Source: Cephalopachus bancanus (lineage: Eukaryota > Chordata > Mammalia > Primates > Tarsiidae). From it: a DNA stretch of 64,000 bases. The stretch is taken from contig JAPVLO010000277.1 in assembly GCA_027257055.1 (NCBI GenBank), positions 1,426,001 to 1,490,000 on the forward strand, given 5' to 3'. Every line of letters begins with the position of its first letter. Positions within the stretch are counted from its first letter, which is position 1. The position numbers and the translations under genes are program-made. Shown piece by piece: positions 49,307 through 61,990 of the stretch. The notes beneath the pieces were generated by a model that made no database searches, was not told the DNA's origin, and worked only from the letters and a program-made list of their open reading frames with translations.

Positions 49307-49658
49307 AGGTGATGGTGGATATGAGCGGGACCTGGATGGAACAGCGCCCGCCGAGGGGCCAGGAGGAGCCTGACCGGGCATTCACTTGGGGACCTACTTC
49401 ACGACAGACTCCGGAGGGGCTGTAGAGGGGGAGTGTGACAGAAACAAGGAAGCAAGGGTGGCCCTGGGACTGGCAGCTGGATGAAGAGGGGGTGTGGCTC
49501 ACAGGGCGAGGGAGGTGGCAGGCGACACCCATGGCTCTGGCTCCCATATTTCAATGTCAGTTTCATCCAAGTGGAGAAGGGGCAGACGCGGGCCTGGAGG
49601 CCAGGGAGAAGGCCAGTGTTGGAGACGCACATCTGCGAGTCTGGATTCGGATGTCTGA
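49307..49658. other. Intergenic sequence without supported features
   Basis: Purine-rich unique-looking sequence. An L2 origin is possible but no diagnostic word is clear. Confidence 0.35.
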
Positions 49659-49670
49659 ATATTAAAAGCA

Positions 49671-49951
49671 GCCGGGCTCGGTGGCTCAGCCTGTAATCCC
49701 CCGCCTTGGGAGGCTGAGGTGAGTGGATTGTCTGAGCCCGCGGGTTCGAGACCCGCCTGGGCAGCGAGACCTCATCTCTACAATAAATCAAAAACTAGCC
49801 GGGCGTGGTAGCGTGCGCCTGTAGTTCCGGCTGCTGGGAAGGCTGAGGCGGAAGGATCGCCGGAGCCCAGCAGGTCGAGGCTGCGGTGGCCGGGAGCGGC
49901 CGCTGCACTCCAGTCTGGGCGACAGAGTGAGACTCCAACTCAAAAAAATAT
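49671..49951 (+). mobile_element. Alu, young strepsirrhine-type subfamily
   Basis: GGCTCAGCCTGTAATC deletion, GTGAGTGGATTGTC, and right arm CGGGAGCGGCCGCTGCACTC. Target-site duplication ATATTAAAAGCA at 49659-49670 and 49952-49963. Confidence 0.95.
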
Positions 49952-50065
49952 ATATTAAAAGCATGACACCTGGATAAACTCATCTAGGAGGGCTGTGTAG
50001 GTATTGAAGCGAAAGGCTAAATACAGCATCTGGGGCCTCCGACGCATATTTATTCATTTATTTCT

Positions 50066-51079
<1,014 letters not shown>

Positions 51080-51089
51080 AAAGAAGACG

Positions 51090-51380
51090 CTCAGCCTGTA
51101 ATCCCGTGCTTTGGGAGGCTGAGGTGAGTGGATGGCCTGAGCCCGTGGGTTTGAGACCCGCCTGGGCAACTTGGCGAGACCTCATCTCTACAATAAATCA
51201 AAAAATCAGCTGGGCGTGGTCGCGCGCTCCTGTAGTTCCAGCTCTTGAAAGGAGGAGGCGGAAGGATCGCCGGAGCCCAGCAGGGTCGAGGCTGCGGTGG
51301 CCGGGAGCGGCCGCTGCACTCCAGTCTGGGTGACAGAGTGAGACTCCAACTCAAAAAAAAAAAAAAAGAAAGAAAGAAAG
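51090..51380 (+). mobile_element. Alu, young subfamily, 5'-truncated
   Basis: Starts near GCTCAGCCTGTAATCCCGTG, right arm CGGGAGCGGCCGCTGCACTC, tail A15 then GAAA units. An imperfect flanking repeat GAAAGAAGACGCT/GAAAGGAGATGCT is present. Confidence 0.93.
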
Positions 51381-51384
51381 AAAG

Positions 51385-51647
51385 GAGATGCTGGTGACGC
51401 TTCAGGAGAAGCAGGTGGCCCCAGCAGTGCAGCTATGGAGGTGAGAGCCCAGTCTGGGAGTGAGAGGTGCCTGGGCTCAGAGGGAGGTGAGGACACTTCT
51501 TCCTGCAGGGTACAGCTGAGGGTGCCCTTAGTGACGTCAGTGGTGAGGAGGAGGGAGCCGTGGGGTCATCCCTAAATCTCTATGAAATAGCAGAATGAGT
51601 TGGAAGGGGTGGGATGTTGGAGGCTGGAGAAGAAGGGGTTTGGGGTG
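51385..51647. other. Intergenic sequence without supported features
   Basis: Nothing recognised. Confidence 0.35.
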
Positions 51648-51925
51648 GGTTTTTGTTGTTGTTTTTGTTGCCGAGCCAGGAGAACAGTGGCACCGGCGTA
51701 GCCCGTTGCAGCCTCGATCTCCTGGGCCCAAGTGATCCTTCAGCCTCAGCCTCCCGAGTAGCTGGGACTACAGGCGTGAGCCACCACTCCCGGGTAATAT
51801 TTTAAAAATTTTTGTAGGATAGGGTTTTACTGGGTTGCCCAGGCTGGTTTCCTAGCCTCGAGCAATCCTCCTGCCTCGGCCTCTCAAAGTGCTAGAATTC
51901 TAGACGTGAGCCGCTACACCTGGTC
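51648..51925 (-). mobile_element. Alu, old J-like
   Basis: Reverse, diverged: GTAGCCCGTTGCAGCCTCG, CCTCCCGAGTAGCTGGGAC, TATTTTAAAAATTTTTGTAG linker, end GAGCCGCTACACCTGG. Confidence 0.9.
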
Positions 51926-52566
51926 AAGAAAGAAATTTTGGAAACAATGACCCGAGAACAGGTACATCGATTTGTTAGGAAGGGATGGTTGGGTCATCTA
52001 GTGGTGCCCGCTGTCTTTCGGAGGCTGTGATCATCGGTGTGGAGTGAATCCAGTGAGCAAGGTGGAAAGGTGTCTTTTTTGCCCAGCCATCTTCAGCAGT
52101 TTCAGTACCCTGGCCAGAAAGAGGGTGGGAGAGAGGATTTGCCGGGCAGGTATGACGGAGGACGGGAACGGCGAACGCAAAAGGGTTTTGCAGAGGCATG
52201 GCAGAAGTGCTGGACTGAGTCCAAACTGCGTCAGGAAGAAGGAGGGACGAGGAGACACTGGTCAGGTGAAGCCACAAAGCAGGAGGTAGGTCAAGGCCGG
52301 AGGCCTTCATGCAACCTGGGAGTCGCTGGGGTGAGAGGCCCGGGGAAATCGAGACTGAGTAGGGGGTGACGGGGTGGGGTGGAGGCTGCAGTGAAGGGCG
52401 GCAGTAGCAGGAGTGACATTATTTCGGACATGGTTCCGCTTCTTCATTCAGAGACCCCGCCTGCTCCTGCTTCAGCTGCCGGGTGTCCCCGCCGAGTGTT
52501 TGCCTGGTGGGCTGGTGACATCGTCAATATTGTGGCTTTCACAGCCTCCCAGAAATCTCCTCCATC
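51926..52566. other. Intergenic sequence without supported features
   Basis: Nothing recognised. Confidence 0.4.
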
Positions 52567-52876
52567 TTTTTTTTTTTTTTTCCTGTTGTTTTGAGAGACA
52601 GAGTCTCACTCTATCACCCAGGCTGGAGTGCAGTGGCACGATCATAGCTCACTGCAGCCTCCAGCTCCTGGACCAAAGCAGTCCTGCCTCAGTCTCCCCA
52701 GTCTCTAGGACTGCAGGCATGTGCCACCATGTCCGGCTGATTTTTTTTGACTTTTTTGTAGAGATGAAATCTTATTATGTTGCCCAAGCTGGTCTCGAAT
52801 TCCCTGTGCTCAAGAGATCCTCCTGCCTCAGCCTCCCAAAGTGCTGGGATTACAAGCATGAGCCGCCACGCCCAGC
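52567..52876 (-). mobile_element. Alu, J-like, full length
   Basis: Reverse dimer GAGAGACAGAGTCTCACTC to GAGCCGCCACGCCCAGC. Imperfect flanks AATCTCCTCCATCTT and GATCTCATCTATCTT suggest the target-site duplication. Confidence 0.93.
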
Positions 52877-53224
52877 TGGATCTCATCTATCTTATATTTG
52901 GAGAGGGGGTTTTGAACTCTGTTTACATGCATCTCTTGTGACTTCTTAGCAAGAGCAGAAGTATCTTCTCCTTGCTCCTTCTCTGGGTCAAAGCCTCCAA
53001 GTCTGTGGCCTGGATGGCATGGAGGAGGCTGTGGCGGGAAGGCAAGGGGACGTGGCCGGAGCCGACAGGCCTGAGGTGACCAGGCCCTATCTGACGGGAG
53101 CTGCTCAGCAAATGGAAGGTTTCAGACGGGGCTATTTTTAAATACCCTGTTCACAGGCTCAAAGCCAACAGTGGCAGAGACAGCTGGGTGGTCTCCGAAG
53201 GAAACTGATTGAGGAAGAGAAACC

Positions 53225-53605
<381 letters not shown>

Positions 53606-53788
53606 TATAAAATTAAGTTAAATAATGAAAAATAGGACAAAAAGTCTTTGAGGGCTCTGAGAAGTGATTTTCTGCCACTCCCTTCCGGGAGGTAAGCCGG
53701 AATGAACATTTCCCACCTGTAGGCACAGGTGCCAGGAAAGAATCTGATAAGGCGTGGTGCAGTTTTGCAGGGCAGTTGGGTGTTTCCT

Positions 53789-54075
53789 TTTTTTTTTTTT
53801 TGAGTTGGAGTCTCACTCGGTCGCCCAGACTGGAGTGCAGTGGCCGCTCCCGGCCACCGCAGCCTCGACCTGCTGGGCTCCGGGCGATCCTTCCGCCTCC
53901 GCCTGCCGAGTAGCCGGAACTACAGGCGTGCGTTACCACGCCCGGCTAATTTTTTTATTTATTTCTTATAGAGATGAGGTCTCGCTGCCCAGGCGGGTCT
54001 CGAACCGGCGGGCTCAGGCAATCCACTCACCTCTCCCAAAGGCGCGGGATTACAGGCTGAGCCACCGAGCCCGGC
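53789..54075 (-). mobile_element. Alu, young strepsirrhine-type subfamily
   Basis: Reverse dimer with AGTGGCCGCTCCCGGCCACC and GACAGGCTGAGCCACCGAGC. Target-site duplication TGGGTGTTTCCT at 53777-53788 and 54076-54087. Confidence 0.95.
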
Positions 54076-54167
54076 TGGGTGTTTCCTAAACCATGATTTA
54101 AGCAGGGAGCCCCTGAATTGTTCGTCTTCTTGCTCCTTCTCCATGCAAGGACACCTGAACCACTAAG

Positions 54168-54726
<559 letters not shown>

Positions 54727-55222
54727 TCAGAGTCTCCAGGGAAATCTGAGTGAGAGGTGACAAGCCAGACTCCTCGTCTGCCTCCAGGAGACTCGCCCGC
54801 CCAGGTCAGCCAGGCCCAGGTCCCAAGGGAGGGAGGGCATCCAGGGGGCGCACCTCCGACCCCCCCACGCTGCACCCAGGGCCTACCTGGGAAAGGTGCT
54901 CGATGCTGGGACAGGACACATGCTTCTCCCCCCTGTCCCGTCTGTACCAGGCGGGGTTTGGTCAGGAGGGTGGAAGGCCCTCTCAGTCTTCTGGGGAGGG
55001 AAGCAGCTGATTCAGGCCTGTGGAACCCCTGGAAGGTCTGGGGCAGAGAGAGCCAGGAAGAGGCTTCTGGAAGAGGCAGTTCACGGAGCTCATTCCACGC
55101 CGAGGATTCCGGCGAGCTCGGCAGGAGCCTTTATTGGGATCCCAGCGATACCTGAGCAGGTGATCCTCAAGAGGCCTTCTGTTCACACCTCTGCCTACCA
55201 CTGCCACCGAGGAAATGGCTCC
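54727..55222. other. Intergenic sequence with a CTCF-like motif
   Basis: GC-rich. No gene is supported. See the separate entry for the motif at 54836-54853. Confidence 0.4.
54836..54853 (+). promoter_or_regulatory. CTCF-like motif
   Basis: GGCATCCAGGGGGCGCAC fits the CTCF core (CCA-C/G-CAGGGGGCGC) over its last ten bases, with two mismatches at the left. Binding is unproven. Confidence 0.35.
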
Positions 55223-55408
55223 GCGTGCTTGTATGCGCTGGATTGTGTCCTCCCACCCCCCAAATTCGCATGCTGAAGCCCTAACCCCTAGTTTCTCAGA
55301 ACGGGACTGAATTTGGAGACAGGACCATAAAGAGGTAATTTAAGTAAAACGATGCCATATGGGTGGGTCCTGATCCAACCTGACCGGCGTCCTGGTAAGA
55401 AAAGATCA
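55223..55408 (+). mobile_element. Old interspersed repeat fragment, class uncertain
   Basis: GGATTGTGTCCTCCCACCCC, ATGCTGAAGCCCTAACCCC, TTTGGAGACAGGACCATAAA, GAGGTAATTTAAGTAAAACG and GATCCAACCTGACCGGCGTC follow the order of a common mammalian interspersed repeat. I cannot name its family with confidence. Confidence 0.5.
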
Positions 55409-55409
55409 G

Positions 55410-55712
55410 GGTCTGCCTCTGTGGTTCGGCCTGTCATCCCAGCACTTTGGGAGGCCGAGGCGAGAGGATTGCCTGAGCCCGGGGGCTCGAGACCAGCCTG
55501 GGCAACTTGGTGAGACCTCGCCTCTACAATACATCAAAAAGAAAGAAGCCCGGCGTGGTAGCGTGCACCTGTCATTCTGGCTACTTGGAGGGCTGAGGTG
55601 GAAGGATTGCCTAAACCCAGCGAGTCAAGGCTGCGGTGGCCGGAGCGTGACGCTGCACTCCGGCCTGGGCGACAGAGTGAGACTCCGACTCAAAAAAAGA
55701 GAGAGAGAGACA
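55410..55712 (+). mobile_element. Alu
   Basis: Dimer with a disturbed 5' start (CTCTGTGGTTCGGCCTGTC), linker ACAATACATCAAAAAG, end GGGCGACAGAGTGAGACTCC and a GA-rich tail. Confidence 0.9.
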
Positions 55713-56459
55713 GACGCTTCTTTCTTCTGAGAGGTGGCCCGGGCGCCTCCTGTGCCATAAGTCCCGCTGCCCCTCTGTGGGTGGCCACCTACACCTTAGT
55801 CTTCTGGAAAAGGCACAGCGACCCTGCCGGTCTGCCCTGCTCTCCGCTCTCCTGGCGGACCCTCAAGGACGCCCACGTCAGAAGGAGTGGAAAGCAGCAG
55901 GTGAGGGAGAGGGAAGGGGGAGAAGAGGAGGGAGGGGCGAGCGAGAAGCGGGACGGAGGCCGCGGAGAGCGGGCACCAGAAGAGCCGAGGGAGGAGCAGC
56001 TCTGGGGCTTTTTAAGACCAAAGCCTCTCCTTTGGTACCAAATCGGAAACCACAGACAGCCTTTCCTCTCCGAGCCGCCACTCCCCTTTTTGTGTGTCCC
56101 GGCCACTCCTAAGAACGGGGCTCAGAAATCACGGCTCCTGCGTTTGAGGACGGAGGGGCGGCCCCCAAGCCCTGATGCCCGGATCTGCCAGCCAGAGCAA
56201 GCTGCCATCGCCCAGGGGCCCACGCGAGGCCACCCCCGGCAAAGCCAGCCACTTCCGGCCCCTCTGCTCCCTTCTGCTGAGCCTCTGGCAGGCCACTTCC
56301 TTGCAGCCTTCGGAGCCCCGGGCGGGCGGGAAGGGCAGAGGCCACACGGCCCACTTCCTGTGGGAGACAGGACAGCACAGTCACCTCCTGTCTCTGGCTC
56401 CCTACCTCCCAGCCGGCCACTCGGCTCTGCAAAGCGGCACCCCGTTTCTCCCCACCCTC
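55713..56459. other. Intergenic GC-rich sequence without supported features
   Basis: Open frames on both strands run through here into the CT array. They are compositional. Confidence 0.4.
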
Positions 56460-56700
56460 CCGCCCCCTTCTCTCTCTGTCTCCCCCCTCCTTCTCTCTCG
56501 TCTCTGTCTCTCTCTCTGCCACGTTGTCTTTCTATGTCCCTCTCTCTCTCTCTGTGACTTTCTCTGTCTCTATCTCTTTCTCTGTCTTTCTCTCTGTCTC
56601 TCTCTATCTCTTTCTTTATCTCTCTCTGCGTTTCTCTCTATCATTCTGTCTCTCTGTCTGTCTCTCTGTCTCGGTTTCTCTTTCTTTCTCCGTGTCTCTT

Positions 56701-56738
<38 letters not shown>

Positions 56739-56987
56739 ACTCTGGTCTCTCTCTTTTCTCTCTTTGTCTCTGTGCATGTGTGTCTCTCTTTTCTCTCTGT
56801 GTCTCCTGTCTTTTCTTTGTCTTTCTCGGTTTATCTCTGTGTGTGTATGTATCTCTCTCTTTCTCTGTCTTTCTCTCTGTCTCTCTCTATCTCTTTCTTT
56901 ATCTCTCTCTGCGTTTCTCTCTATCATTCTGTCTCTCTGTCTGTCTCTTTCTCTGTCTCGGTTTCTCTTTCTTTCTCCGTGTCTCCT

Positions 56988-57042
<55 letters not shown>

Positions 57043-57146
57043 GTCTCTCTCTTTCTCTCTTTGTCTCTGTGCATGTGTGTCTCTCTTTTCTCTCTGTGTC
57101 TCCTGTCTTTTCTTTCTCTTTCTCGGTTTATCTCTGTGTGTGTATG

Positions 57147-57187
<41 letters not shown>

Positions 57188-57465
57188 CTCTCTTTCTCTC
57201 TCTTTCTCTTTCTCTCTGTCTCTATCTCTTTCTTTATCTCTCTCTCTGTATTTCTCTCTGTCAGTCTCCCTCTCTCTGTGTCTTTCTCTGTCCAGGTTTC
57301 TCTCTCTGTCTTTCTTTCTGTCTCTCTCTTGCTCTGTCTCTCTTTCTTTGTCTCTCTCTCTCTATGCGTGTTTCTCTCTTTTTCTCTCTGTATCTCCTGT
57401 CTTTTTCCTTCTCTCTCCGTCTTTCTTGGTTTGTCTCTGTGCGTGTGTCTGTACTCCCTGCCCCC
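56460..57465 (+). repeat. CT-rich tandem array with about 290-base higher-order units
   Basis: One kilobase of pyrimidine-rich TCTC/TCTG/TTTC units. A larger unit recurs: TTGTCTCTGTGCATGTGTG at 56763 and 57061, with a changed copy at about 57349. CTGCGTTTCTCTCTATCATT recurs in the first two units. Spacing is about 285-300 bases. Confidence 0.9.
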
Positions 57466-58627
57466 CCCAGAAAAGACAAGGCTGACGAAACCATCATGAA
57501 ATGTTGCTGGGCACCCCAGGAGGCAGAACTTCTTTTCTTTCAAGCAAGAGAATTACTGTTTAAAAGACTCCAGCAGCTCCTATTTCTAGCAGACTAGACA
57601 GCGAGTCTCCCCGAGACAAACGACCTGCGTGGTCCCTCAGTGAACTAGAATAAAGGCAAGTCAGAAACATTCTTCCTCCACGGAAGCCAGGCCTGCTGTC
57701 AAAGACGGGCCTCTCACTCCCCGCGACGATTGCTCGGGAGGGGTGGACAAGTCATTGCGTCGGAGCCAAGAAACCTTCTGGAAGAAAGGGCTGTCAGCTC
57801 CTTCCCGGATTCAAAGTTATTGAAGAAGCATCTCTCACTGCCAGAATGCTGGCTCGTTCAGGGAGGACTGCTGTGATCCCAGACCAGCCAGACGGCAGGC
57901 CCTGACTGGGCCCAGCACAGGGGACGTGACGCTGGCAGTGGGGGCGGTGGAGGCGTGAGGTCCTCCACTTCAAGGGGCAAAGCAGAGCTGTGAGGAACAG
58001 CCTCGGGGCTGAGCGAGTCTCAGTGACTAAGGGAGTGGAGAGACAGGCTTGCCCTGACGAGATGGGGCTCAAATTAAGTCACATAAGCTATTACCAAAGG
58101 CGTGACCTTATACTGACCCCAAGCTGCTGAGATGGGATGCTGTGCATGCTGTCAGAGCCAGAGGGCTTTGGCAGTCAGAGTCTGGTGGCGGGGCAAGGAG
58201 GGGCGGTCCTATGACAGAGAAGCAGTTCTGGGTGCTGAGGACCCACCAAGGTCACTCACTGGTCAGTAAGGGGAGAGCTAGGAATGCAAGGGTCGCAGTC
58301 TCCTAACTCCTCGTCTGCTCTTTCCTGCAGACCTCCTGGCCCAAACCACGGCAGAGGAGGTCTGAGAAATCCGTGCCTGTCTTTCCCCTGCAGACAAAGG
58401 GGTTTTTCAGACCCATGGCATTATAAGGAAATCCTAAAGCGCCCCCTGCTGGAGAAGCAGAGGACTCTTCATCTGTGCATTTTGCATATTAGCGGTTTGG
58501 CAACCGTTAATCGTGCTTGTTTTCTTGGTCTTTAACGTTGCTGTCACTCGCTGCATGTGCTGAAAAATTCAAAATTCAGATGCTGTCTTCTGCTGCTCGA
58601 AAAGAGAAATCTCAGGCCTATATATAG
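57466..58627. other. Intergenic sequence with a CTCF-like motif
   Basis: No gene or repeat is recognised. The motif at 58438-58455 is listed separately. Confidence 0.4.
58438..58455 (-). promoter_or_regulatory. CTCF-like motif, strong match
   Basis: On the minus strand reads TCTCCAGCAGGGGGCGCT, matching the CTCF core CCAGCAGGGGGCGCT in full. Motif presence is seen; binding is inferred. Confidence 0.5.
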
Positions 58628-58727
58628 GCGGTGACTCACGCCTATAATTCCCAGCACTACGGGAGCCAAGGTGAGAGGACAGCCTAAGCACACAACCTGG
58701 GCAGCACAGTGAGACTCCAACTCAAAA
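58628..58727 (+). mobile_element. Alu remnant, mostly deleted
   Basis: GCGGTGACTCACGCCTATAA and CACTACGGGAGCCAAGGTG (left arm) jump to CCTGGGCAGCACAGTGAGAC and CTCCAACTC (3' end). Confidence 0.75.
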
Positions 58728-58925
58728 ATTCACAATAAATACAATAAAACAAATGTTCTACCTTAAGAACTTAGGAAAAGAAGAGCAAATTAAACCTGAA
58801 GCAAGCATCGGAAAGACAACAGAAAATGTGAATGCAAAAAAAACACCAAACAATTAAAAACAGAAAAAGGAAAGAGTTCATTAAAAAGATCATTAGCACT
58901 GATAAACCTCTAGCTGGATGGATCA

Positions 58926-59345
58926 AGCTTGGCTTTCTCTTCAAGGGGGTTGACTGTCTGGGACCGTTACCACATGCTTCTGTTTACCTCCGCGTCTTCC
59001 TGGTTCCCGTCTCTGTCACTGCCTCTCCTCCCATGCATCAGAAGCAAAAAGATGATATTTACAAACACTTGTTCCTTATAATATAATTTCCTTATGAAGA
59101 ATGAATGGAACCGTGAATGTTGTGTCCTCCAGAGGGTGGGAACGCTGTGTCCTCACGTGGCAGATGGCAGAAAGGCAAAAAGGGCCAAACGCCATGTGAA
59201 GCCTCTCGTATGTGCCTTTGACCCATCCACAAGGGAGAAGTTGTCGTGGCCTCATCACTTCTTACAGGCCTCACCTTTTAATACCATCACGCTGGCGACG
59301 CCTGCATCTTGGAGGGAACACATTCAAATCATAGCGATACAAATA
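58926..59345. mobile_element. Block inserted in the L1, interspersed repeat of uncertain class
   Basis: The L1 matches break off at 58925 and resume at about 59346. The right part (TGTGTCCTCACGTGGCAGAT, TTCTTACAGGCCTCACC, TTTTAATACCATCACGC, CATTCAAATCATAGCG) follows a common old repeat that I cannot name with confidence. Confidence 0.45.
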
Positions 59346-60031
59346 AACAACTAAAGTAGAAACTCTAAGTATTCCTATAACTACTATAGAAATTAAGTTC
59401 CTAATTAAAAGTTCACCACAGAGAAACCTCTAGACCCAACTTGTCTAACTGGTGAATTCTCTCAAATGCAAAGGAGAAAAAAGAATATCAATTATATTCA
59501 AACACTTTCAGAAATAAAGGAAAATTAAATACTTCCAGCTTATTTTACGAGATCTTCATTCCTCCAAAACCAAAGAAAGAAAGAAGAGTATGCATCAACT
59601 TCTCTCACACACAAAAAAAATACTAGCAAATTTACTCTAATAATATTTAGAGTGGGATTTACCCAGGTATTCAAGGATGGTTAACATATGAAAATCAATT
59701 AAAGTAGTTCACCATAACAAGATAAAAAAAACAAAATAATTTGCATAGAGGTAGAAAATTTTGAAAAAATTCTGTCCTCGTTGATATTGAAAACTCTTAG
59801 CAAACTAAGACTAGAAGGGGAGTTCTTCAACCTGAAAAGATATGTGTGAAAAAATCTAGCACTAGCATCATACTTAATGGCAAAAGACTGACTACTTTAT
59901 CCCCCATTTGGGAAGACAGCAAGGATGTCCAGTCTCATGGCTTCTCTTCAACAGTGAACTGGAAATCTTAGCCATGTAATGAGGAAAAAGAAAAGAAAGA
60001 AAAGGCCGAAAGATTGAAAAGTAAAACTGTC

Positions 60032-60325
60032 AGCTGGGCGTGGTGGCTCAAGCCTATAATCCCACCACTTTGGGAGGCCAAGACAAGAGGATTGCCTGTG
60101 TCCACGGGTTCTAGACAAGTTTGGGCAACATTGTGAGACCTTGTCTCTACAATAAGTCAAAAAACGAGCTGGGCATGATAGCACGTGCCTATAGTTCCAG
60201 CTACTTGAAAGGCTGAAGCAGAAGAATCGTCTGAGCCCAGCAGGCTGAGGTTGCAGTGGCCACGAGCGTGCCACTGCACTCCAGCCTGGGTGACAGAGGG
60301 AGACTCCAACTGAAACAAAAAAAGG
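60032..60325 (+). mobile_element. Alu inside the L1
   Basis: Dimer AGCTGGGCGTGGTGGCTC to GGGTGACAGAGGGAGACTCC. AAAAGTAAAACTGTC (about 60018) and AAAAGTAAAACCATC (about 60327) are the flanking repeats. Confidence 0.93.
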
Positions 60326-60404
60326 AAAAGTAAAACCATCTTTCTTGCCAACTATGTGACCATGTATGTGGGGAAAACTGTCTTTATTAGAAAGTTTTAG
60401 GACA

Positions 60405-60694
60405 GGCCAGGCTCGGTGGCTCAGCCTGTAATCCCAGCACTTTGGGAGGCTGAGGTGAGTGGATTGCCTGAGCCCGCGTGTTCAAGACCCGCCTGGGCAA
60501 CTTGACGAGACCTCATCTCTACATAAATCAAAAACTAGACGGGCATGGTAGCACGCACCTGTAGTTCCAGCTACTTGGAAGGCCAAGGCGGAAGGATCGC
60601 CGGAGCCCAGCGGCTCGAGGCTGCAGTGGCCAGGAGTGGCCATTGCACTCCAGTCTGGGTGAAAGAGTGAGACTCCAACTCAAAAAAAAAAAAA
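60405..60694 (+). mobile_element. Alu, young subfamily, inside the L1
   Basis: GGCTCAGCCTGTAATC deletion and GGTGAGTGGATTGCC. Perfect 16 bp duplication AGAAAGTTTTAGGACA at 60389-60404 and 60695-60710. Confidence 0.96.
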
Positions 60695-61012
60695 AGAAAG
60701 TTTTAGGACAGTAAGTAAGGGTAGTGCTCTCTGGTGACAAGGTCAATAATACACAAAAATCAATTCGATTTCTATGCATTAGTAATTGGAAATTATTTTT
60801 TAAAATAGCATCCAAAACATGAAATAATCAGGGATAAATTTAACAAAATATATGTAAGACCTGTACAATGAAAAACACTAAGCAATGTTGAGAGAATCTT
60901 AAGAGGCAACATACATGAAGAGACATACCATTTTCATGGATTGGAAGACTCAATCTCCCTTAGTCTCCACAGATATAATGATATTAACACAACTCCAATC
61001 AAAATTCCAGTA

Positions 61013-61329
61013 ATTTGCCTGGCACAGTGGCACACGCCTGTCACCCCAGCACTTTGGGAGGCCGAGGTGAGAAGACTGCTTGAGCCCACAGGTTTGAGAC
61101 CAGCCTGGGCAACTTGGCGAAACCTCATCTCTACAATAAATCAAAAAATTAGCCAAGCATGGTGGCGTGCACCTGCAGTTCCCGCTACTTGGAAGGCTGA
61201 GGCAGAAGGATCGCCCGAGCCCAGCAGGTCGAGGTTGCAGTGGCCAAGATGTGCCATTGCACTCCAGCCTAGGTGACAGAGTGAGACTCCAACTCAAGAA
61301 AAAAGAGAGAAAGAGAGAGAGACTTAAAA
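61013..61329 (+). mobile_element. Alu inside the L1
   Basis: TGCCTGGCACAGTGGCACAC to GGTGACAGAGTGAGACTCC, with a GAGA-rich tail. Duplication AAAATTCCAGTA at 61001-61012 and 61330-61341. Confidence 0.95.
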
Positions 61330-61341
61330 AAAATTCCAGTA

Positions 61342-61861
61342 CATTGTTTTAAGGCCTCTTCATCCTCTCTATTCTATGCTGCTTCTCCTACGGGAACTTC
61401 TCAGTCAACTGAAGGTCCTCTTGTCCGACCCCACACTCTGCCCCCTCTGTCCTGCTTCCTTTCTCATTGGCATGATTTTTGCAAAAGCTATCGTGGAGCT
61501 TCACTGGCCTCTCTGGGAAGCCCGAGATATCCCCAAGCTGGCTCCCTGGAGGCCTCTTCTTTCCATTCCTTGTGCTTTTCCTTCCTCCTCGGGCCGCCTC
61601 CAGTCTTCCTTCCAGTTACCCCGCGTCTTTGATATGGCACTTGATGGGTGGAAAATTACTGAGGGAAAGCATCAGGGGCAAGCTGGATTCCCATTTCCGT
61701 GGCCAAACTGTAACTGGGCTTCTGAACCCTCTCGAGAATCTGCCTGTGTGCTTCCTTCTAAAATCCTGTGATGAATTCCTGCTTTATGTTGTAAAATCCC
61801 GCAGTAGATTTTATGTTGTCTCACCATACATTTTGAGTTTTTTGTTTGTTAGGTTGGTGGT
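61342..61861. other. Intergenic sequence without supported features
   Basis: Two overlapping plus-strand frames of about 130 codons (61376-61771, 61479-61877) in different frames, with no known family. Not called. Confidence 0.35.
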
Positions 61862-61990
61862 TTGTTTTTTTTTTTAATGTGGTCTCACTATGTTGCCCAG
61901 GCTGGCCTCAAACTCTTGGCTCAAGCAATCTTCCTGCCTCAACCTCCTGAGCGACTGGGACTACAGGCATGCTCCATTGTACCTGGCTTC
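61862..61990 (-). mobile_element. Alu monomer
   Basis: T-run, then GTGGTCTCACTATGTTGCCC, CTCAACCTCCTGAGCGACTG and CATTGTACCTGGC. A single arm in reverse. Confidence 0.75.

Larger units (their letters stand above)
58745..61341 (+). pseudogene. Fragmented L1 ORF2 relic, interrupted by several insertions
   Basis: Sense L1 ORF2-like DNA appears in pieces: 58745-58925 (AAAAGAAGAGCAAATTAAAC, AGATCATTAGCACTGATAAA), 59346-60031 (CAGGTATTCAAGGATGG, ACATATGAAAATCAATTAAA, GCATCATACTTAATGGC), 60326-60404 and 60711-61012 (ACAAGGTCAATAATACAC, TCATGGATTGGAAGACTC, ACACAACTCCAATC). These lie in the order of the reverse-transcriptase domain. The frame is broken throughout, and the active-site neighbourhood near 60345 no longer reads as a catalytic motif. 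Alus at 60032, 60405 and 61013 and a foreign block at 58926-59345 interrupt it. It is inactive. Confidence 0.8.

Noticed and set aside
52413..52949. 178-codon plus-strand open frame resembling many predicted proteins
   Set aside because: It is an antisense Alu translation, a classic source of false protein matches.
55598..56557. 319-codon plus-strand open frame
   Set aside because: It begins inside an Alu right arm and ends in the CT array; the middle part has no family. It is a compositional artefact.
56175..57597. Open frames of 436, 357 and 239 codons on the plus strand and 214 codons on the minus strand
   Set aside because: They are translations of the CT-rich array (long runs of Leu/Ser or Arg/Glu) and are open only because the repeat lacks stops.
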